Of a stretch of DNA of 64,000 bases, positions 42,748 through 55,026 are shown in pieces. Position 1 is the first letter of the stretch, and every line of letters begins with the position of its first letter. The stretch covers positions 589,879 to 653,878 of the forward strand of contig NW_006768773.1 in NCBI RefSeq assembly GCF_000204055.1, written 5' to 3'. The notes beneath the pieces were generated by a model. That model saw nothing but the letters and a program-made list of their open reading frames with translations. It made no database searches and had not been told where the DNA came from. The position numbers and the translations under genes are program-made. This DNA comes from Melampsora larici-populina 98AG31 (taxonomy: Eukaryota > Basidiomycota > Pucciniomycetes > Pucciniales > Melampsoraceae).

Positions 42748-45700
42748 TTAAGCACCCGCAACATATCCTAAATCTGGTCTTGAAGTGTCCTCGAAATGCT
42801 CCCAATGCGGCTTCTCCTCCTCCGTATTTAACTCATGGTACGCCTGAATGAACACGTCCAAACCCCTTGATACTTGATGCAAAGGAACCCAGCTATCATC
42901 TAATCCACTCTCTTCTGATCTCAACAAGTACTGGTGAACTCCTTCCACTTTCCTATGACCTAATACGTAAGAAATCGACAGCCATTGTGCCACGTTCCTT
43001 GCTTCATCGGATTCAAAACCTATACCCCTGTTAATAGGCACTTCAGGCAAACAACTAAAGTCTAAAACATCATCAGTTATTCCCACCACTGGCATGACCA
43101 GTGCGACGTTGAAAACGGGATGCAATCGCGCATATTCGCGAGGCAAACTGAGCTGTACAGCATTCTTGCCCACCATCCGTACAACAGCAAATGGACCGAT
43201 CCGTCTGTAATCCAGTTTCTGAGAAGGCCTCCTTGTCTTGATGAACTTGCGTGACAACCATACTAAATCACCTGGTTTGTAGCAGACAGTAATTCGCTTA
43301 CCTTTGTTGTAAAACCGCGCTTGCCTCTCCTTTGCCTCCGCCAAAGTAACCTGCAATTGAGATTGAATGCGTTGCATATGACCCACAAAGTCATTTGCTT
43401 TGGGAACACTGGACGCATGAGTAACAGAATTGAATCGAGGATGATAACCATAATTTGCAAAAAATGGAGAAAAACCTGTCGAAGATGATATTGAGTTATT
43501 ATTAGCAAACTCCGCTAATGCAAGCCAGCTCTTCCAATCCGATTGGTTTTCTTCGACAAAATGCCTCAAGTAATCCTCAAGCACTGCATTCAGTCGCTCT
43601 ACCTGCCCATCCGTCTGAGGATGGAACGCCGTAGAGGGGGAGGGCGAAATCTGTAGACGTTTACTTACCGCTGTCCAGAAGGCACTGACAAACACGGCTC
43701 CTCTGTCCGAAACTATTTTATCTGGCAGCCCGTGCAGCCGAAAAACGTTCTCGACAAAAGCATCAGCGAGCTCCACGGCTGACCAAGTCTCCTTTGCAGG
43801 AATGAAATGCGTGAACTTGGACAGATGGTCGACCACAACCATAATGGAATCGAAATCATGAGACTTAGGTAATTTCACAATGAAGTCCACACCGATCGTA
43901 GACCAAGGCCGATCCGGTATTGGTAGAGCAATCATTTCACCCTGACGTGGGCGCAAATCTCTGTTCACCTTCTGACAGCTGTGACACTTCCTAGTAAACG
44001 ATAAAACGTCCAACCTCATATTCCTCCAACCAAAAGTCCTGCTTAATAAATCCAAAGTTTTAGCCACACCCCAATGCCCTGACAAAGGCTTAGAATGGTA
44101 GAGCTTTAAAATCCCTTCTCTCAAATGGGAAGGTACGAAAATCCTACCCTTAAACCACCATGCATTGTCGATGAAGACCAAACCTTCGTCCTTAGGCACA
44201 GTTGGAAAATTGGGGGACTGATAGCTTGACTTGATTTCCGACAAAGCCTCGCAGGTTGGTTCCGCAAAAGATACATCGTAACCGACGCCGTCCGATGATA
44301 AGTGAATCGCGTCGATAGGTACCCCTGAGACTGATTTAAACAAAACCAATGCCTCCGGAGCGGTTACAGTGGTGAAATCCGGCCTTCATGAAGCTGGATC
44401 AGCTGGGTTCAGTCTACCAGGCGTGTGCAGAATGACGAAGTTGAACGCAGATAAAAAGGCTGCCCAACGCGATTGGCGTGGGGTCAAAGAACGCCCTTCC
44501 ATAAAGTACCTAAGGTTAGCATGGTCAGAAAATACAACGATCTGTTCATTCAAACCCATAAGCCACGACCTCCATTCCTTGAAAGCCGCCACGATGGCAC
44601 CTAATTCCTGGTCGTGTGTTTGCCAAAGAGCCTCCGCCGGTGTCAATTTCTTTGAATAGTAGCAAACCGGAACTAACTTGCCACCTTCGCCAGGCTGAGA
44701 AAGGATAGCTGAGAAAGCATATGCGCTTGCATCCACCTGCAATACTCGCCGTTGATCAAAATCGAAATGCTTCAAGAACGGAGCAGAAGTGAAGGCTGCG
44801 ATCAAAGAGTTGAAACAAGAACGAGTGTCCGGCTGACTCAGCCCTTGCTCGACATTAACCCCATTCTTAGTCAGGTCAGTCAAACGCGCCACTTCAGCAG
44901 AAAAACGCGCAATGAAGCGTCGATAGAAATTAGTAAAACCCAAAAACCTTCGTAATTCCGCCAGGTTTGAAGGATACAGCCATTCCTTGATGGTTGCCAA
45001 TTTCGCTGGATCCATCTTAAGACCTGTAGTCAAAACTACAAAACCCAAGAATACAACCTCCTCTTTGAAGAACTCACACTTAGTGGGGGAAGCTTGCAGG
45101 TTATTTTCGCGCAGCTTAAGGAGGATCTTGCGAATATGATCTTCGTGCTCCTTGTCGTCTTTTGAAAAGATTAAAATGTCGTCCAAGTAAACAAAACAAA
45201 AAACGTCAAGGTATTCATGCAGCACATATTGAATGAAGCGCTGAAAAACTGCCGGTCCATTCGCAAGACCAAATGGCAACACTAGGGATTCATATAACCC
45301 ACCCGGCGCTCGAAAAGCAGTCTTCCATTTGTGACCTTTAGCTATTCGAAGCAAGTTAAAGGCTGCCTTCAGATCGATCTTAGCAAACCTCTTGCATCCC
45401 CGAACTCGGCTCAAGAGTGATTTAACGAGAGGAATGGGATAACTGTCCCTCACTGTGACTTTATTAAGACCTCGATAGTCAATACAAGGACGATTCTTGC
45501 GTCCAGCACTTTTCGCGAGAAAAGCCGGAGCGGAAGCAGGGGAAGAAGATAAGCGGATAAAACCCTTCTTCAACTGATCGTCGACCCAAGCTTTAAGCTC
45601 AGCCTCATCCGCAGCGGACAGGTCATAAGCGCGGCTGGTTGGCGGTTCACATCCTTCCTTCAAATTTATAACGACGTCATGCTTACGATGCGGAGGTAAG

Positions 45701-48195
45701 GAAGTGACTTGCGGCAGAAAAACATCCTCAAAATCAAGAAAGCATTTCGGAACAAATTGGCGAACTTCATTTCGTTCAGGAGAATCATCTATATCTTCAT
45801 TATCACACATAAGAGTTAAAGCACCAATCTCAACACCTCTTCCGGCGGAGCTACAGTGAATAACAGCACGGTTCTTATCAAGCCATGGAAGACCTAAAAT
45901 CACGTCGTAACAACCAATATTGTTCACTTTCAAATCTAAAACCAAGCTATCAGAAACTTCCAATCCATTCGTCAAATGTCCAATCCCTAACCACGAATGA
46001 GTGACTAAGTCGCCTCCTGGTGTACCATCAAAACCCGAACATGTCAAAGGTGTAGGTAAGGAATTAGTGAACAATTCATGACTGCGAACAACACGCTTAT
46101 GGACAAAAGAGTCCATGGCACCAGTGTCTATCAAAGCACGGACCGTAACACTCGAGGATCCCAAAACCAGATTCAAAGGAACACAAAAGCGAGAAGAAAA
46201 AGAAGGAATCGGCGCAATACGTACCGCGTTCAATGCCATGTCTATGCCTTGTAACTCCAATTCATGATCAATCCACTCATCCGTCATCTCCTGTAATGCG
46301 TCATTTGCCTCTTGACTCATCGCGTCAGCCCAATTTCTGCCCAAAGGAGCATCGATCACACGAGATGACGAAGCAGCCGCAATAGGTTGGTAAACTTGAA
46401 CTGGTGCCACATCGGTTGAGGGGCGATGCTGCTTAATAAACTTGAGACGTTCTTCATAAGAAGCCTCTGGATGAGGACAGTCGCGACTAGTACGATGGGA
46501 AGTCGAAAAAGGACCTGAACAATTGAAACACCAGAATTGTCCCCAACATATCTTCTTTACGGCAGACCACACTCTCTTCTCATCCGAGGAGTACTCCTTG
46601 GTACCCACCGCATCAATTTGCATAGAATTTGGATCAATAGGAACGGGAACACAAACAACAGGAGCTTGTCGCACAGCAGCTTGAGGGGGAGGAGCACGAT
46701 AGTGCATGTTTCTCGTATTGAACGGATGGCCTGCTATTTGAGAGCATTCGTTTGCCATAGCAGCCGCCGTAGAACCTATGCGCATCTTCTCATCAAGAGT
46801 CGTACAGGCAACCCATCCTGGGATAAAAACCGCAATACTGCTAATAGCTGGATTAAGGTTAGTTCGATACAACTCCATCTGAGAGTCAATGCTGAGGCTA
46901 GTATTCGCTGCAGTGATTCGAAACGCAGAATTGAAGTCTGGCAACGGCTGGTTGCGCTGCTTGAGGTTCTGCAAAGCTTCGTTAGCATTTCGAACCGAGT
47001 TGACATCCCGGAACTCATCAATCATAGCACCATAAAAAGCTTCCAAACTAGAAAGTTCACCGATAAGATAATCAAAAGCCTTCAAATCCGCATATTCGCT
47101 CCAAATTCCCTGCGAGTGAGCGTTAGTCGCCAGCAACCCTCGAAACCAGGCCAAAGCAGTTGAAGAAGTTGTGACACCGCGAGCATCACGAGTTTTGAAG
47201 CGCTGTGCCACCCAATTGATACGACGTTGTTCACCTCTAACGTCGTTCAAGAACCTATAATCGACCGACCTCATAGCTTCCCGGATTTCCATCAGGAAGT
47301 CGCGAAGTTCCGTTGGTTCACCTGGAAAATAAAGACCACGAATAGGAGCTGGGTCAGAATAAACCACCGTAGCTTCGGACTCGTCCCGTTCGTCGCTGAA
47401 CAGATCACGAGGAGGTGGGTTAGGAGGGGGAGCTCCCCCAACGCCTCGATTAGAAGCTGCCGGAGTAGCACGACGCTGTTGAGCCTCCGCAGGCTGAAGG
47501 TTAATTTCCGGGGCTTGAGCTGCTGGTCTAGCTGGATTCGGAGCACCCGGGTGATTAAGAGGAGGAGCAGGCGAAGTCGCTTGTCTGCGACTGTCGTTAG
47601 CTGCAGGAGGAACTGGCGCGGCTTGAGCTGAAGGGGCCGCTTGAGCCGAAAAATAAGAAGATGGGCGAGAGTTAGCATAACTTTGCGTCGCGGCACGAGC
47701 TTGATAATTTTGCCGCATGCGAGTTCTAGGGGGCTGAGTAGTATCGTTTCCAAAACGCGGCTGGTTATGCTCGAATCTGGGCTGAGGCTGGCTAAACTGT
47801 GCGTACATTGGAGAGTTCATTGAAAGACGATCTAGACGGTCAGTAATAACGGACATTTGCGAGTAAGAATTGGCAACAGTTTCCTGTAATGAACGAAGAC
47901 CTTCCGTAAGGCTTTGAATTTCAGAAGCAGTGCTGGTAGTTGACACCCCTGAAGCACTAGTTTCAGTCGAAAACGAACGACGACGCTGACGCATCTGATG
48001 AGGAGGGATCTGAGGTGAAGGAGAGCCGCGTGGAGTTTGACGCGGAGTCGCAGAGGTGTCTTCATTCATTGATTCCACACTGTCCGACCAAGGGGTCTCA
48101 TTCATGGATTCGTCGTTGGATAAATTTATGGACATTCTGGAAAGAACTCGACTTGAAGAGTTAGGGAGAAAAAGAAAAGAAGAGGTAAAATGCAA
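42748..48195 (-). pseudogene. gypsy Gag-Pol polyprotein with one in-frame TGA
   Basis: One frame, broken only by TGA at 44386-44388. The start may be 48195 or the later methionine at about 48135. Order of domains: Ser/Pro-rich Gag with a capsid-like region (ALAWFRGLLATN), an atypical zinc knuckle (CFNCSGPFSTSHRTSRDC), retropepsin (ALIDTGAMDSFV), reverse transcriptase (CIDYRGLNKVTVRDSYPIP, FVYLDDILIF), RNase H (VLQVDASAYAFSAIL, FSDHANLRYF), then after the stop a zinc-binding integrase region (CHSCQKVNRD) and catalytic core (GVDFIVKLP, VSDRGAVFVS, DGQVERLN). The last 80 residues (YVLGHRKVEGVHQYLL, then DDSWVPLHQV) resemble a chromodomain. The stop falls at LNPADPAS, where the family usually continues with Arg. 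Confidence 0.92.
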
Positions 48196-48411
48196 AAAAT
48201 TTCGGAATATTTTATCAAAAGAGAAATATGTTGAACGCGACTTGTTTTGAATTTTTCAATTCATCCGAGTCTTTTAAATTTTGAACTACTTAGTTCGAAA
48301 TTATTGTGCTACCAGCACGATGAGGAAGTTTTTATTGAGTTGATATCAGATGATCTGATATGACGCTTGTTTTATTGAAATCAGGTGAACTGATGTAAGA
48401 GTGATAGTAAG

Positions 48412-48421
48412 ATCGAAACAA
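48412..48421 (-). promoter_or_regulatory. predicted self-priming primer-binding site
   Basis: Two bases inside the coding-strand 5' LTR the sense sequence is TTGTTTCGAT. It is perfectly complementary to ATCGAAACAA inside the same LTR (48579-48588). No tRNA-type TGG follows the LTR. This is the arrangement of the Tf1/sushi group, in which the RNA 5' end folds back as primer. Confidence 0.65.
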
Positions 48422-48423
48422 AA

Positions 48424-48736
48424 TGTAATGACCTGGCTTGTATTTAAGAATTCTTTATAATTACGCAATTATAAGAATCCGGAATCTCAAATGAAAAGTA
48501 TTCCTAAGCCTTAATGTTGTATTTAAGAATCTCAGATGAAAAGTATTTCTTATAACAAATGGTGACAATAATAACAAATTGTTTCGATAAAGAAAAGAGA
48601 AACAATAACCAACTTCACAGCTGATATAAATAGAATAAGAAAAGAAAGATCATGTAATCCTATGACATCATAGTCCTTTACTAATCAGAGAACGCGACAT
48701 GTGCATAACAACCCGAAGTGCAACTCGTTCATCACA
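48424..48736 (-). repeat. 5' LTR of the gypsy element, with predicted promoter
   Basis: 313 bp, same as 42407-42719. On the coding strand a TATA-like TATTTATATC (48623-48632) lies about 35-44 nt before the predicted transcript start at 48588, inferred from the self-priming match. U3 would be about 148 bp. Confidence 0.9.
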
Positions 48737-49290
48737 TGATCAACCTTGAGACCAAGAGGGGTTGCAGTCCCTTTGATTGGGTTTGACTGTATACTGTGCC
48801 TCGGCCCTCGAGGCGATTCGAGTGCTCTCTGAGGTGCCCCGGGTCAGATCGGCCCCTGGCCTTGTCTCGGAGAAGGACCGGGCCGCAGCCCTGGGTAAAC
48901 TCCCCGCTCGAACCTCGGACCTTTGGCAAGGGACTTGGTTAAGTCTGCCGGGCTCCGCTGCTGATGCTCAAAGCTGTCGACAGAAGAAAGATGGGAGAAA
49001 TCATAAATTGCTCAGAACCTGCTGAACTTTTTCGTTTGAACCTCATTCGGTCACCGCCTCAAATCATATGTCTTCACTCACCCTTTGAACTTATTATCTC
49101 TGTCACAAGCGATCTCGGTCAAGTCGTTTCACACTTACCATCTGCTGGCCTTAATTGTCAGTGATAAAATCAACAATTTAACGACGCGGTCGTTTCCGAA
49201 CTCTGACTTTGACGCCTGGGAACAGTCAAGTTGGATTTGATCTTATCCAACGAAGAAGACGATCAAGAAGATGATTCCAGGAGAGGCCTG
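48737..49290. other. spacer with a GC-rich segment
   Basis: About 48790-48965 is markedly GC-richer than its surroundings (ccccgggtcagatcggcccc and similar). It contains no gene or recognised RNA. The remainder leads into the methyltransferase gene, whose frame is open from 49231. Confidence 0.4.
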
Positions 49291-50408
49291 ATGAGTGTAA
49301 TCTTACTCCAGAATAAGAAAGATAAATCAATCGACCACGGTCATCAAGCTCAAAAATGTGCCTTCCAATTCAACCTCACTCAGCCCACTTCGACTTTCAG
49401 TATATCGATTCATTCGATACCTAATGTCAATAGCCTTCGAGGTGCACTCCGCTTTACTCCAATCTCTCTCATCGATCAACATTCACCTCCTACATCTTGC
49501 CAGCATTTTTCATTCGCCTCCTTACTGACCTTCATGGGTCTTCCTGATCATCATCAATCGATTCATGCTCTCCCGCTTCGTACAAATCCCTTTGAATTAT
49601 CATCACCCACACGAAAGTCGTCCAAGCATTCTTCAGATAAAAGTAAAGTACACAATATATCCAGAAAGAAATTGCCTTCATGTAGTCTCATGCATTCTTT
49701 TCTCCAGTCCGACATGTAGAACGTTTGTTTTACTTCACCAACAATCTGATTCCGCCGATTCGAATAACAGAATGTCCAAACGGGACTTCTGGCTCAGGGA
49801 TAGGTGGCAATCATATCTGGGATTGCTCTCTGATCATGGCTTGGCTGATCTCCACAGAACCGCAATTGGTGATTGGAGAAATCAGGTCAAACTGCGAAAA
49901 AACATTTGATCTCGAAGTCATAGAGCTCGGAGCTGGATGTGGTCTTGCCGGCCTTACGGCTGCTCGAATCCTTGACAGGCGCGAGAGCTTGCGGTGCCGT
50001 GTCATTCTTACTGACCTGGAGGAGGTCATATCTACCAGCCTGGCACCCAATGTCGACAGAACCAAACAAGCGCTGTCGAAAGACACCGCTATTGAAATCG
50101 AAACCATACCTTACACTTGGGGAACTTCTATACCATTCCCAGCAGTCGATTCAAAAAAATCGCTCATCTTGGCTAATGATGTGCTTTATAATCCTGAGAA
50201 CCAGGCTGTCTTCCTCGAGACTATCCTTCGACTCTTTGGGACACGTCAAAATGTCTCCACTCTTCTCGCCTATCGACCCAGAACAGAAGGTGATCATCTA
50301 TTCTTTCAAACTGCTCAACGTGCTGGACTAGTTGTGGAACGCATCGCGCGTGTCGGCGCAGTAGTAGTTTTCAAGATTTCTCCCACATTGTCCAATACTG
50401 ATCGATAA
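49291..50408 (+). CDS. class I SAM-dependent methyltransferase (methyltransferase-16/METTL21-like)
   Basis: Exons 49291-49642 and 49708-50408 give 350 aa; the intron is GT-AG (65 nt) and phase-correct. The first ATG in frame is 49291, but the frame is open from 49231 with an acidic leader, so an upstream exon is possible. Motifs: a Trp-containing entry (GNHIWDCSLIMAWLI, about residue 165-180), SAM-binding motif I (VIELGAGCGLAGLTAA), acidic post-I (ILTDLEEVI), then LILANDVLYNPEN (the D-V-x-Y motif of lysine methyltransferases of this family) and LLAYRPRTEGDHLFF. Members methylate lysines of translation factors or chaperones. The substrate cannot be read from sequence. No lesion seen. Confidence 0.82.
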
Positions 50409-53400
50409 AGTACCAACCCGTCACAAATATATCATGTTGTAGACTAGAACAGAAATGAAGTTTACATCATCAAAATAAGACTGTTGTAATTGCACTCTTG
50501 CAAACCTGTCTACAAACAGACATCTAGATCATTCACCTTTCAACAATAGTCAAAGGGCCATTCAAAGCTAATCACTTCTCTGGCTTGATACCTGGTGACA
50601 TTATTTTATGTCACATTCATCATGATTGGTATTGATGTCAGGATAGCCTCTCATTGCAAAATCAGGATTATCCCTGATTGGATCACATCAAGGACCAAAT
50701 AGATATATCAATCAATATTTTGGAAAGAAGACCAATGTTTGACTTGTGTTAATTTGAGTTGTGGCAATAAAGGAGGCTATCCATCTCCAATGTTCAAATA
50801 GCAGAAGTGCCCATGCTCAATAGGGGCTTTCAGGTACTTCTTGACACTTGTGTTCACTGTTTCAGTGGTGTCCTCTCATATCAAGCACAAGATGTAATAG
50901 CTGGTCAAGACCAGAGCTTGGGACAACATTGATGCTACCCACAGGAATATCTTACTGAATGTGCAGAATTTCACCTTGGTTCCTGGGGCAGGATGGGGTT
51001 TGGTGCAAGGACCTGGTACCAACTGGATGTCTTGTATGCATGTTATCACTTGATTGCAGGACTTGTGTGGGCAATTTGTTGGTAAGGAAAATCCTGGCTT
51101 GGATCTTAATTCAATTGTATTGAGGAAATGTTGGCTATCTGGGCTGTATTTTTTCTGATTGATGCCACCCTGCACAACATCATACAGAGTGGTTAGAAAA
51201 GCAAGATGTTGGTGTAGATAACAGATTCCCTGCTTGTCTTGCAGCTTCCAATAAACATCCAATAAACAATGTTACTTATCTGATACCATCACTTTGAATT
51301 TTACTGGCAATGAATATATATGATTGCAACAAGATGTTCTCTGTAATACCTCATCTGCTTTTAGCACAGGTGAGCTAAATTCAACAACAGGATGTGGAGT
51401 AAGAACATGGGACTTGGAGGGGAATACTCCTACTATTCCATTATGACAGTTGCTCAGTTTGAAGCTGCCATACCAGGACAAAGTTGAAGAAGAACATTCT
51501 AACATAATGTGGGTTTTGCCTATGAACATTTTCTTAGGATTCCAAAAATTTGTTGTGAAATTATACATTTGGTAGAGGTGGGTGAATGTACTGTGATGCA
51601 TGCATTGGCACTTTTTTGGTACAGTGCATCGTAAAAAAAAGACCTTGTATGTCTGCATTGCAGTGGATGAAGCACTTGACCAGCTTCAACATGTACAATA
51701 CAGCTTATCATAGGCTTTTGGCTAAACTGTGCAAAACATATTGAACATATAAAGAAAAACATGCTCAAAACAAAAAAAAATGCCACCAGGTTTGAACCCT
51801 GTCGCTGTTGCACTGGGGTCATAGCCATAGCAGTATGATCCCAAAGAGCCATAGCAGTAAGATCCCAATTATTCTATTGTGGGGCAAACTGTGAGCATTC
51901 CAGACAGCTTGTCATGCATAGCATTATTCCCAGCATCTTTACCAGAGAAGTGATCTACAGGGGGGCTACCCTTCCCTCTAACAGTTTCTGCTCTGTCACA
52001 TTCTGAAAACTCAACCCATTTTATTCAAGGCTGTGTGGCATGGGTGCAAGCTACAGGTCTTGATTGAGATACCAACCCATAATCAGAGCCTACAAGGTGT
52101 TTATGTTGGAATTGACAAAAGACTGGGCTAGTTTGTTGGGAGAAACTCATGGATGAAAATTTCTGCATGACAATACTCAAGATGATGACAGGTTGGGGAT
52201 TTCCCATAGTGCAGTATTATGTGAGTGGTGGAGAATTGGTACCACCAAGATTCTATGGATCAAAACATGTGAGGGTGGTGGGCCTCCAATGGAAGTCTAG
52301 TTGTAGCCTTGAAATTCAATCTTACACAGAAGCTGAAAGCACAATCCATGTCAGGCAGATATGAGGATCATGGTGGGGACCGGGTGTGTTCAAGAAATCA
52401 GGATCTGCGGTCTCTTAATGGGCAGTAGGGTACTTATTGGGCATGCAGTGTTTTAATCAGGGTTGATCTCACCTGTTGCCATGCTGCATAAAAGTGCAAT
52501 TGGCATTGTGTTACAAGGTATAATACCACAACAGTGTGTGATCTGGCTTATTCTATAAAAAATAGAACCCCTAGTTACAGCTATTTCATTATGTATGTTG
52601 GGCCAGTTGGGGCTCAAATAAGAATAAATGACCTGACAACCACTGTATATCAGAGGTGAATTCTGATGGTTAAGCTTCTCTAAGCCACTTGAGTGTAACA
52701 CAAACAGTGGACCAGGGATGGAAATGCACCTGGCTGATTTTTCCACTGCCGTGGAGATGCCTTTCCATTGTGTGCATGAGAGCAATCACAATCTTGGTTT
52801 TGGAAAAGTTCATTGAGCTTCAAAAGGTTCAAATTAATTCATACTTCATATTTCATGTGAATTTGTCCCACACATAATTCACCCATCCTGTCTTTGAGTG
52901 CACAATCATAATCTCACTGCCTGACCTGGCCACACATTTGGCTCATACAAGCTCACAGGATCTCCCCAAAAAACCAGAAGCAAAAGCCAGGGAACATTTT
53001 TAGCCTCACCTTGCAATTGTTGTCCAATGTGCAAATTTGGAGATCTGAAAACTCATGGCAGTTGCACTACATTGACACAAATCTGCTTGTAAGGACATGT
53101 TTAGTTGGTGTACAATATGCATGGTCCACCCCTCTGTGCACAAATTTAGCTCACCTTTGATTGACCCTCCACACCTCTCATCAATATATGCACTCCTGAA
53201 CACCCTCAGATCTAACAATGCCAATATCAAATCACAGATCCTCAGGATTATTGGAAGATAAATATGGGAGAGTCTTATTCAAGTCTTTTGAGCCCCTCTC
53301 AGGTGATGACCACAACTTCAAGGCATGTGAGGTTGTGGTTTCTCAAATGGAAGACATTTCTCAACTACCTAGTGAAACAACCTGCAGTCCCATCTTCCCG

Positions 53401-53832
53401 TATCTGTGTCTGTAGTCCTGATTGTAAGGAGAGAAAAACATCTCCACATCTTCTTCATCATATTTGTGCAGGCAAGAAGAACAATCCAAGGTCTTATGGA
53501 GGTTGTTGTGGTGATGTGGATGAAAAGTACCAGAGGTTCATGGAAGACACTCATCGAAAAAGTGCCCAGTTTGGATGTAAACCTTTGAAGCTGGATCATG
53601 GCATCATGCTGATGTCAAGTTGTATTATGTGAGTAGAGTCTGAGATGCTTGAGACGACAATCCATATCTCTTGGATGAGGGGCTATGAAGGGAGGGTAAT
53701 CTTAGGATCTTAAATTTTAACACGTTAAGTTACATATTCAGACTTCCAAGATTTGATCTCGGATGATGGAAAGCGACCATGTTGCCCTAAAGCCAACCTC
53801 AGATACAAAGATCATGCAAACGACCAAGAACA
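50409..53832. other. gene-free 3.4-kb stretch, probably old repeats
   Basis: Overlapping minus-strand frames at 50876-51262, 51272-51658 and 51520-51852, and plus frames at 53218-53632, have no recognised domains and no consistent splicing. A 21-nt direct repeat agccatagcagta(t/a)gatccca occurs at 51823 and 51847. Terminal repeats of an element were looked for and not found. Confidence 0.4.
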
Positions 53833-55026
53833 ATGTCCAATCGACCTTCGACATCTTTCTTTGACGAAGAACCATCATCCTCATCCCGACACCCCATTAT
53901 CAATACTGATGAATCAGCTATTACCGATGAGGCTCTGGGTTTAACGGATGAACCAGCTGAAGACTCTATCATTCCTCCTGAAAGCTTGACCGAAGAATTG
54001 ATTCGACACTGGTCAAACGAGAGACTTGCACCCGAGGTCTTGATGCACCAGGAGCCTTTTTTGGAGACAGTTTTAGACCGCATAAAACAACAGGTTGGAT
54101 CAACACTCATGTATACAATCACCGGCGCGTTATTGAGATGTACTCCAGTCTGAAGCATTAGAAGTCTTGTTGGCGTCTCCGGATGGACTCTCGAGTGACG
54201 AACATTTCAGACTTACACTGATCGAGACTGAGATCGAACAGATGAGATATGTGTGTAAAGCTTACGCTCGGTGTCGAATGTTCAAGGTTAGCTCTATTTT
54301 AATGTTTCCTTTGCAACCAGGTAGCAGATGTACTCATTGTTACAATTCATCAATTCGATTTTCAGCTGGATAAATACTTCGACTATTATCTCTCAGACCC
54401 CGATGCGCGAGCGAAGTTGAGCCAAGTGGATATTGAGTACTGCACAAGGTTGGTGAAATTTCGCTTTCCCGGGTCTATCACACGCCTCCGATGCATCTCA
54501 ACAGCTAGAATATACTAGATAGCACCAGTGACTGATGATATTCCCTTCATTATCGACTTCATGCAAAATTAGAGAGCAGACACTAGTCCATAATTTGCTT
54601 TTCAGCTCAGTTCTCGAAGGATTACCTGCCAAATATCGCGCAATGGAAGAGCACATGAGTTAAGATATCACTTCTTCTGACTTCATGCGTCGCATTGTTT
54701 TCCCGATTATCGAAAATAGTCCCGGTCCTTTCCGTATCTTAACGCACCTCGATCTTTGATTTTCGTTAACCTCACAGTTGTCAAACCTGACCTGGACAAT
54801 GCAGTCTTCGTCATTGCTCGAAGGACATGTGGCCCGGTTCAACTTGCCACGTTAGTCTGAGATTGTTTTTCTTGCGGAGTAATCCATCTTACTAACCCAG
54901 CCTTGAAATCAATCTCTCAAATTCTGCAGTTCCGAAAGGCTAATGTTAGCCCAAAACTCAAGACACTTTGTCCGGTATCGAACAATCAAGAGCTTACTAG
55001 AAAATGGAGATGTACGATTGATTTGA
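53833..55026 (+). CDS. SLD5: GINS complex subunit Sld5
   Basis: Six exons, 53833-54093, 54149-54286, 54366-54448, 54606-54658, 54778-54850 and 54930-55026, total 705 nt (234 aa), all phases consistent; human Sld5 is about 223 aa. Family signatures: SLTEELIRHWSNERLAPEVL near the N-terminus, then IETEIEQMRYVCKAYARCR and LDKYFDYYLSD (the helical A domain). The last exon encodes FVRYRTIKSLLENGDVRLI, the conserved C-terminal B-domain end. GINS joins MCM2-7 and Cdc45 in the replicative helicase in the nucleus. The final acceptor was chosen at 54928-54929 because the nearer AG at about 54900 gives an early stop. Confidence 0.93.

Larger units (their letters stand above)
42407..48736 (-). mobile_element. 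full-length Ty3/gypsy LTR retrotransposon (chromovirus)
   Basis: Two 313-bp LTRs (42407-42719 and 48424-48736) read the same by eye, and the element is flanked by TGATC at 42402-42406 and 48737-48741. Coding runs on the minus strand in the order gag, protease, reverse transcriptase, RNase H, integrase, chromodomain-like end, which is the Ty3/gypsy order. Identical LTRs indicate a very recent insertion. A single in-frame TGA separates RNase H from integrase. Confidence 0.95.

Noticed and set aside
46537..47163. 208-codon plus-strand frame opposite gypsy Gag
   Set aside because: Antisense shadow of the retrotransposon coding strand.
50876..51852. Series of minus-strand frames as a possible gene
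   Set aside because: No domain, no coherent exon phases and no codon pattern like the neighbouring genes; probably degraded repeat.
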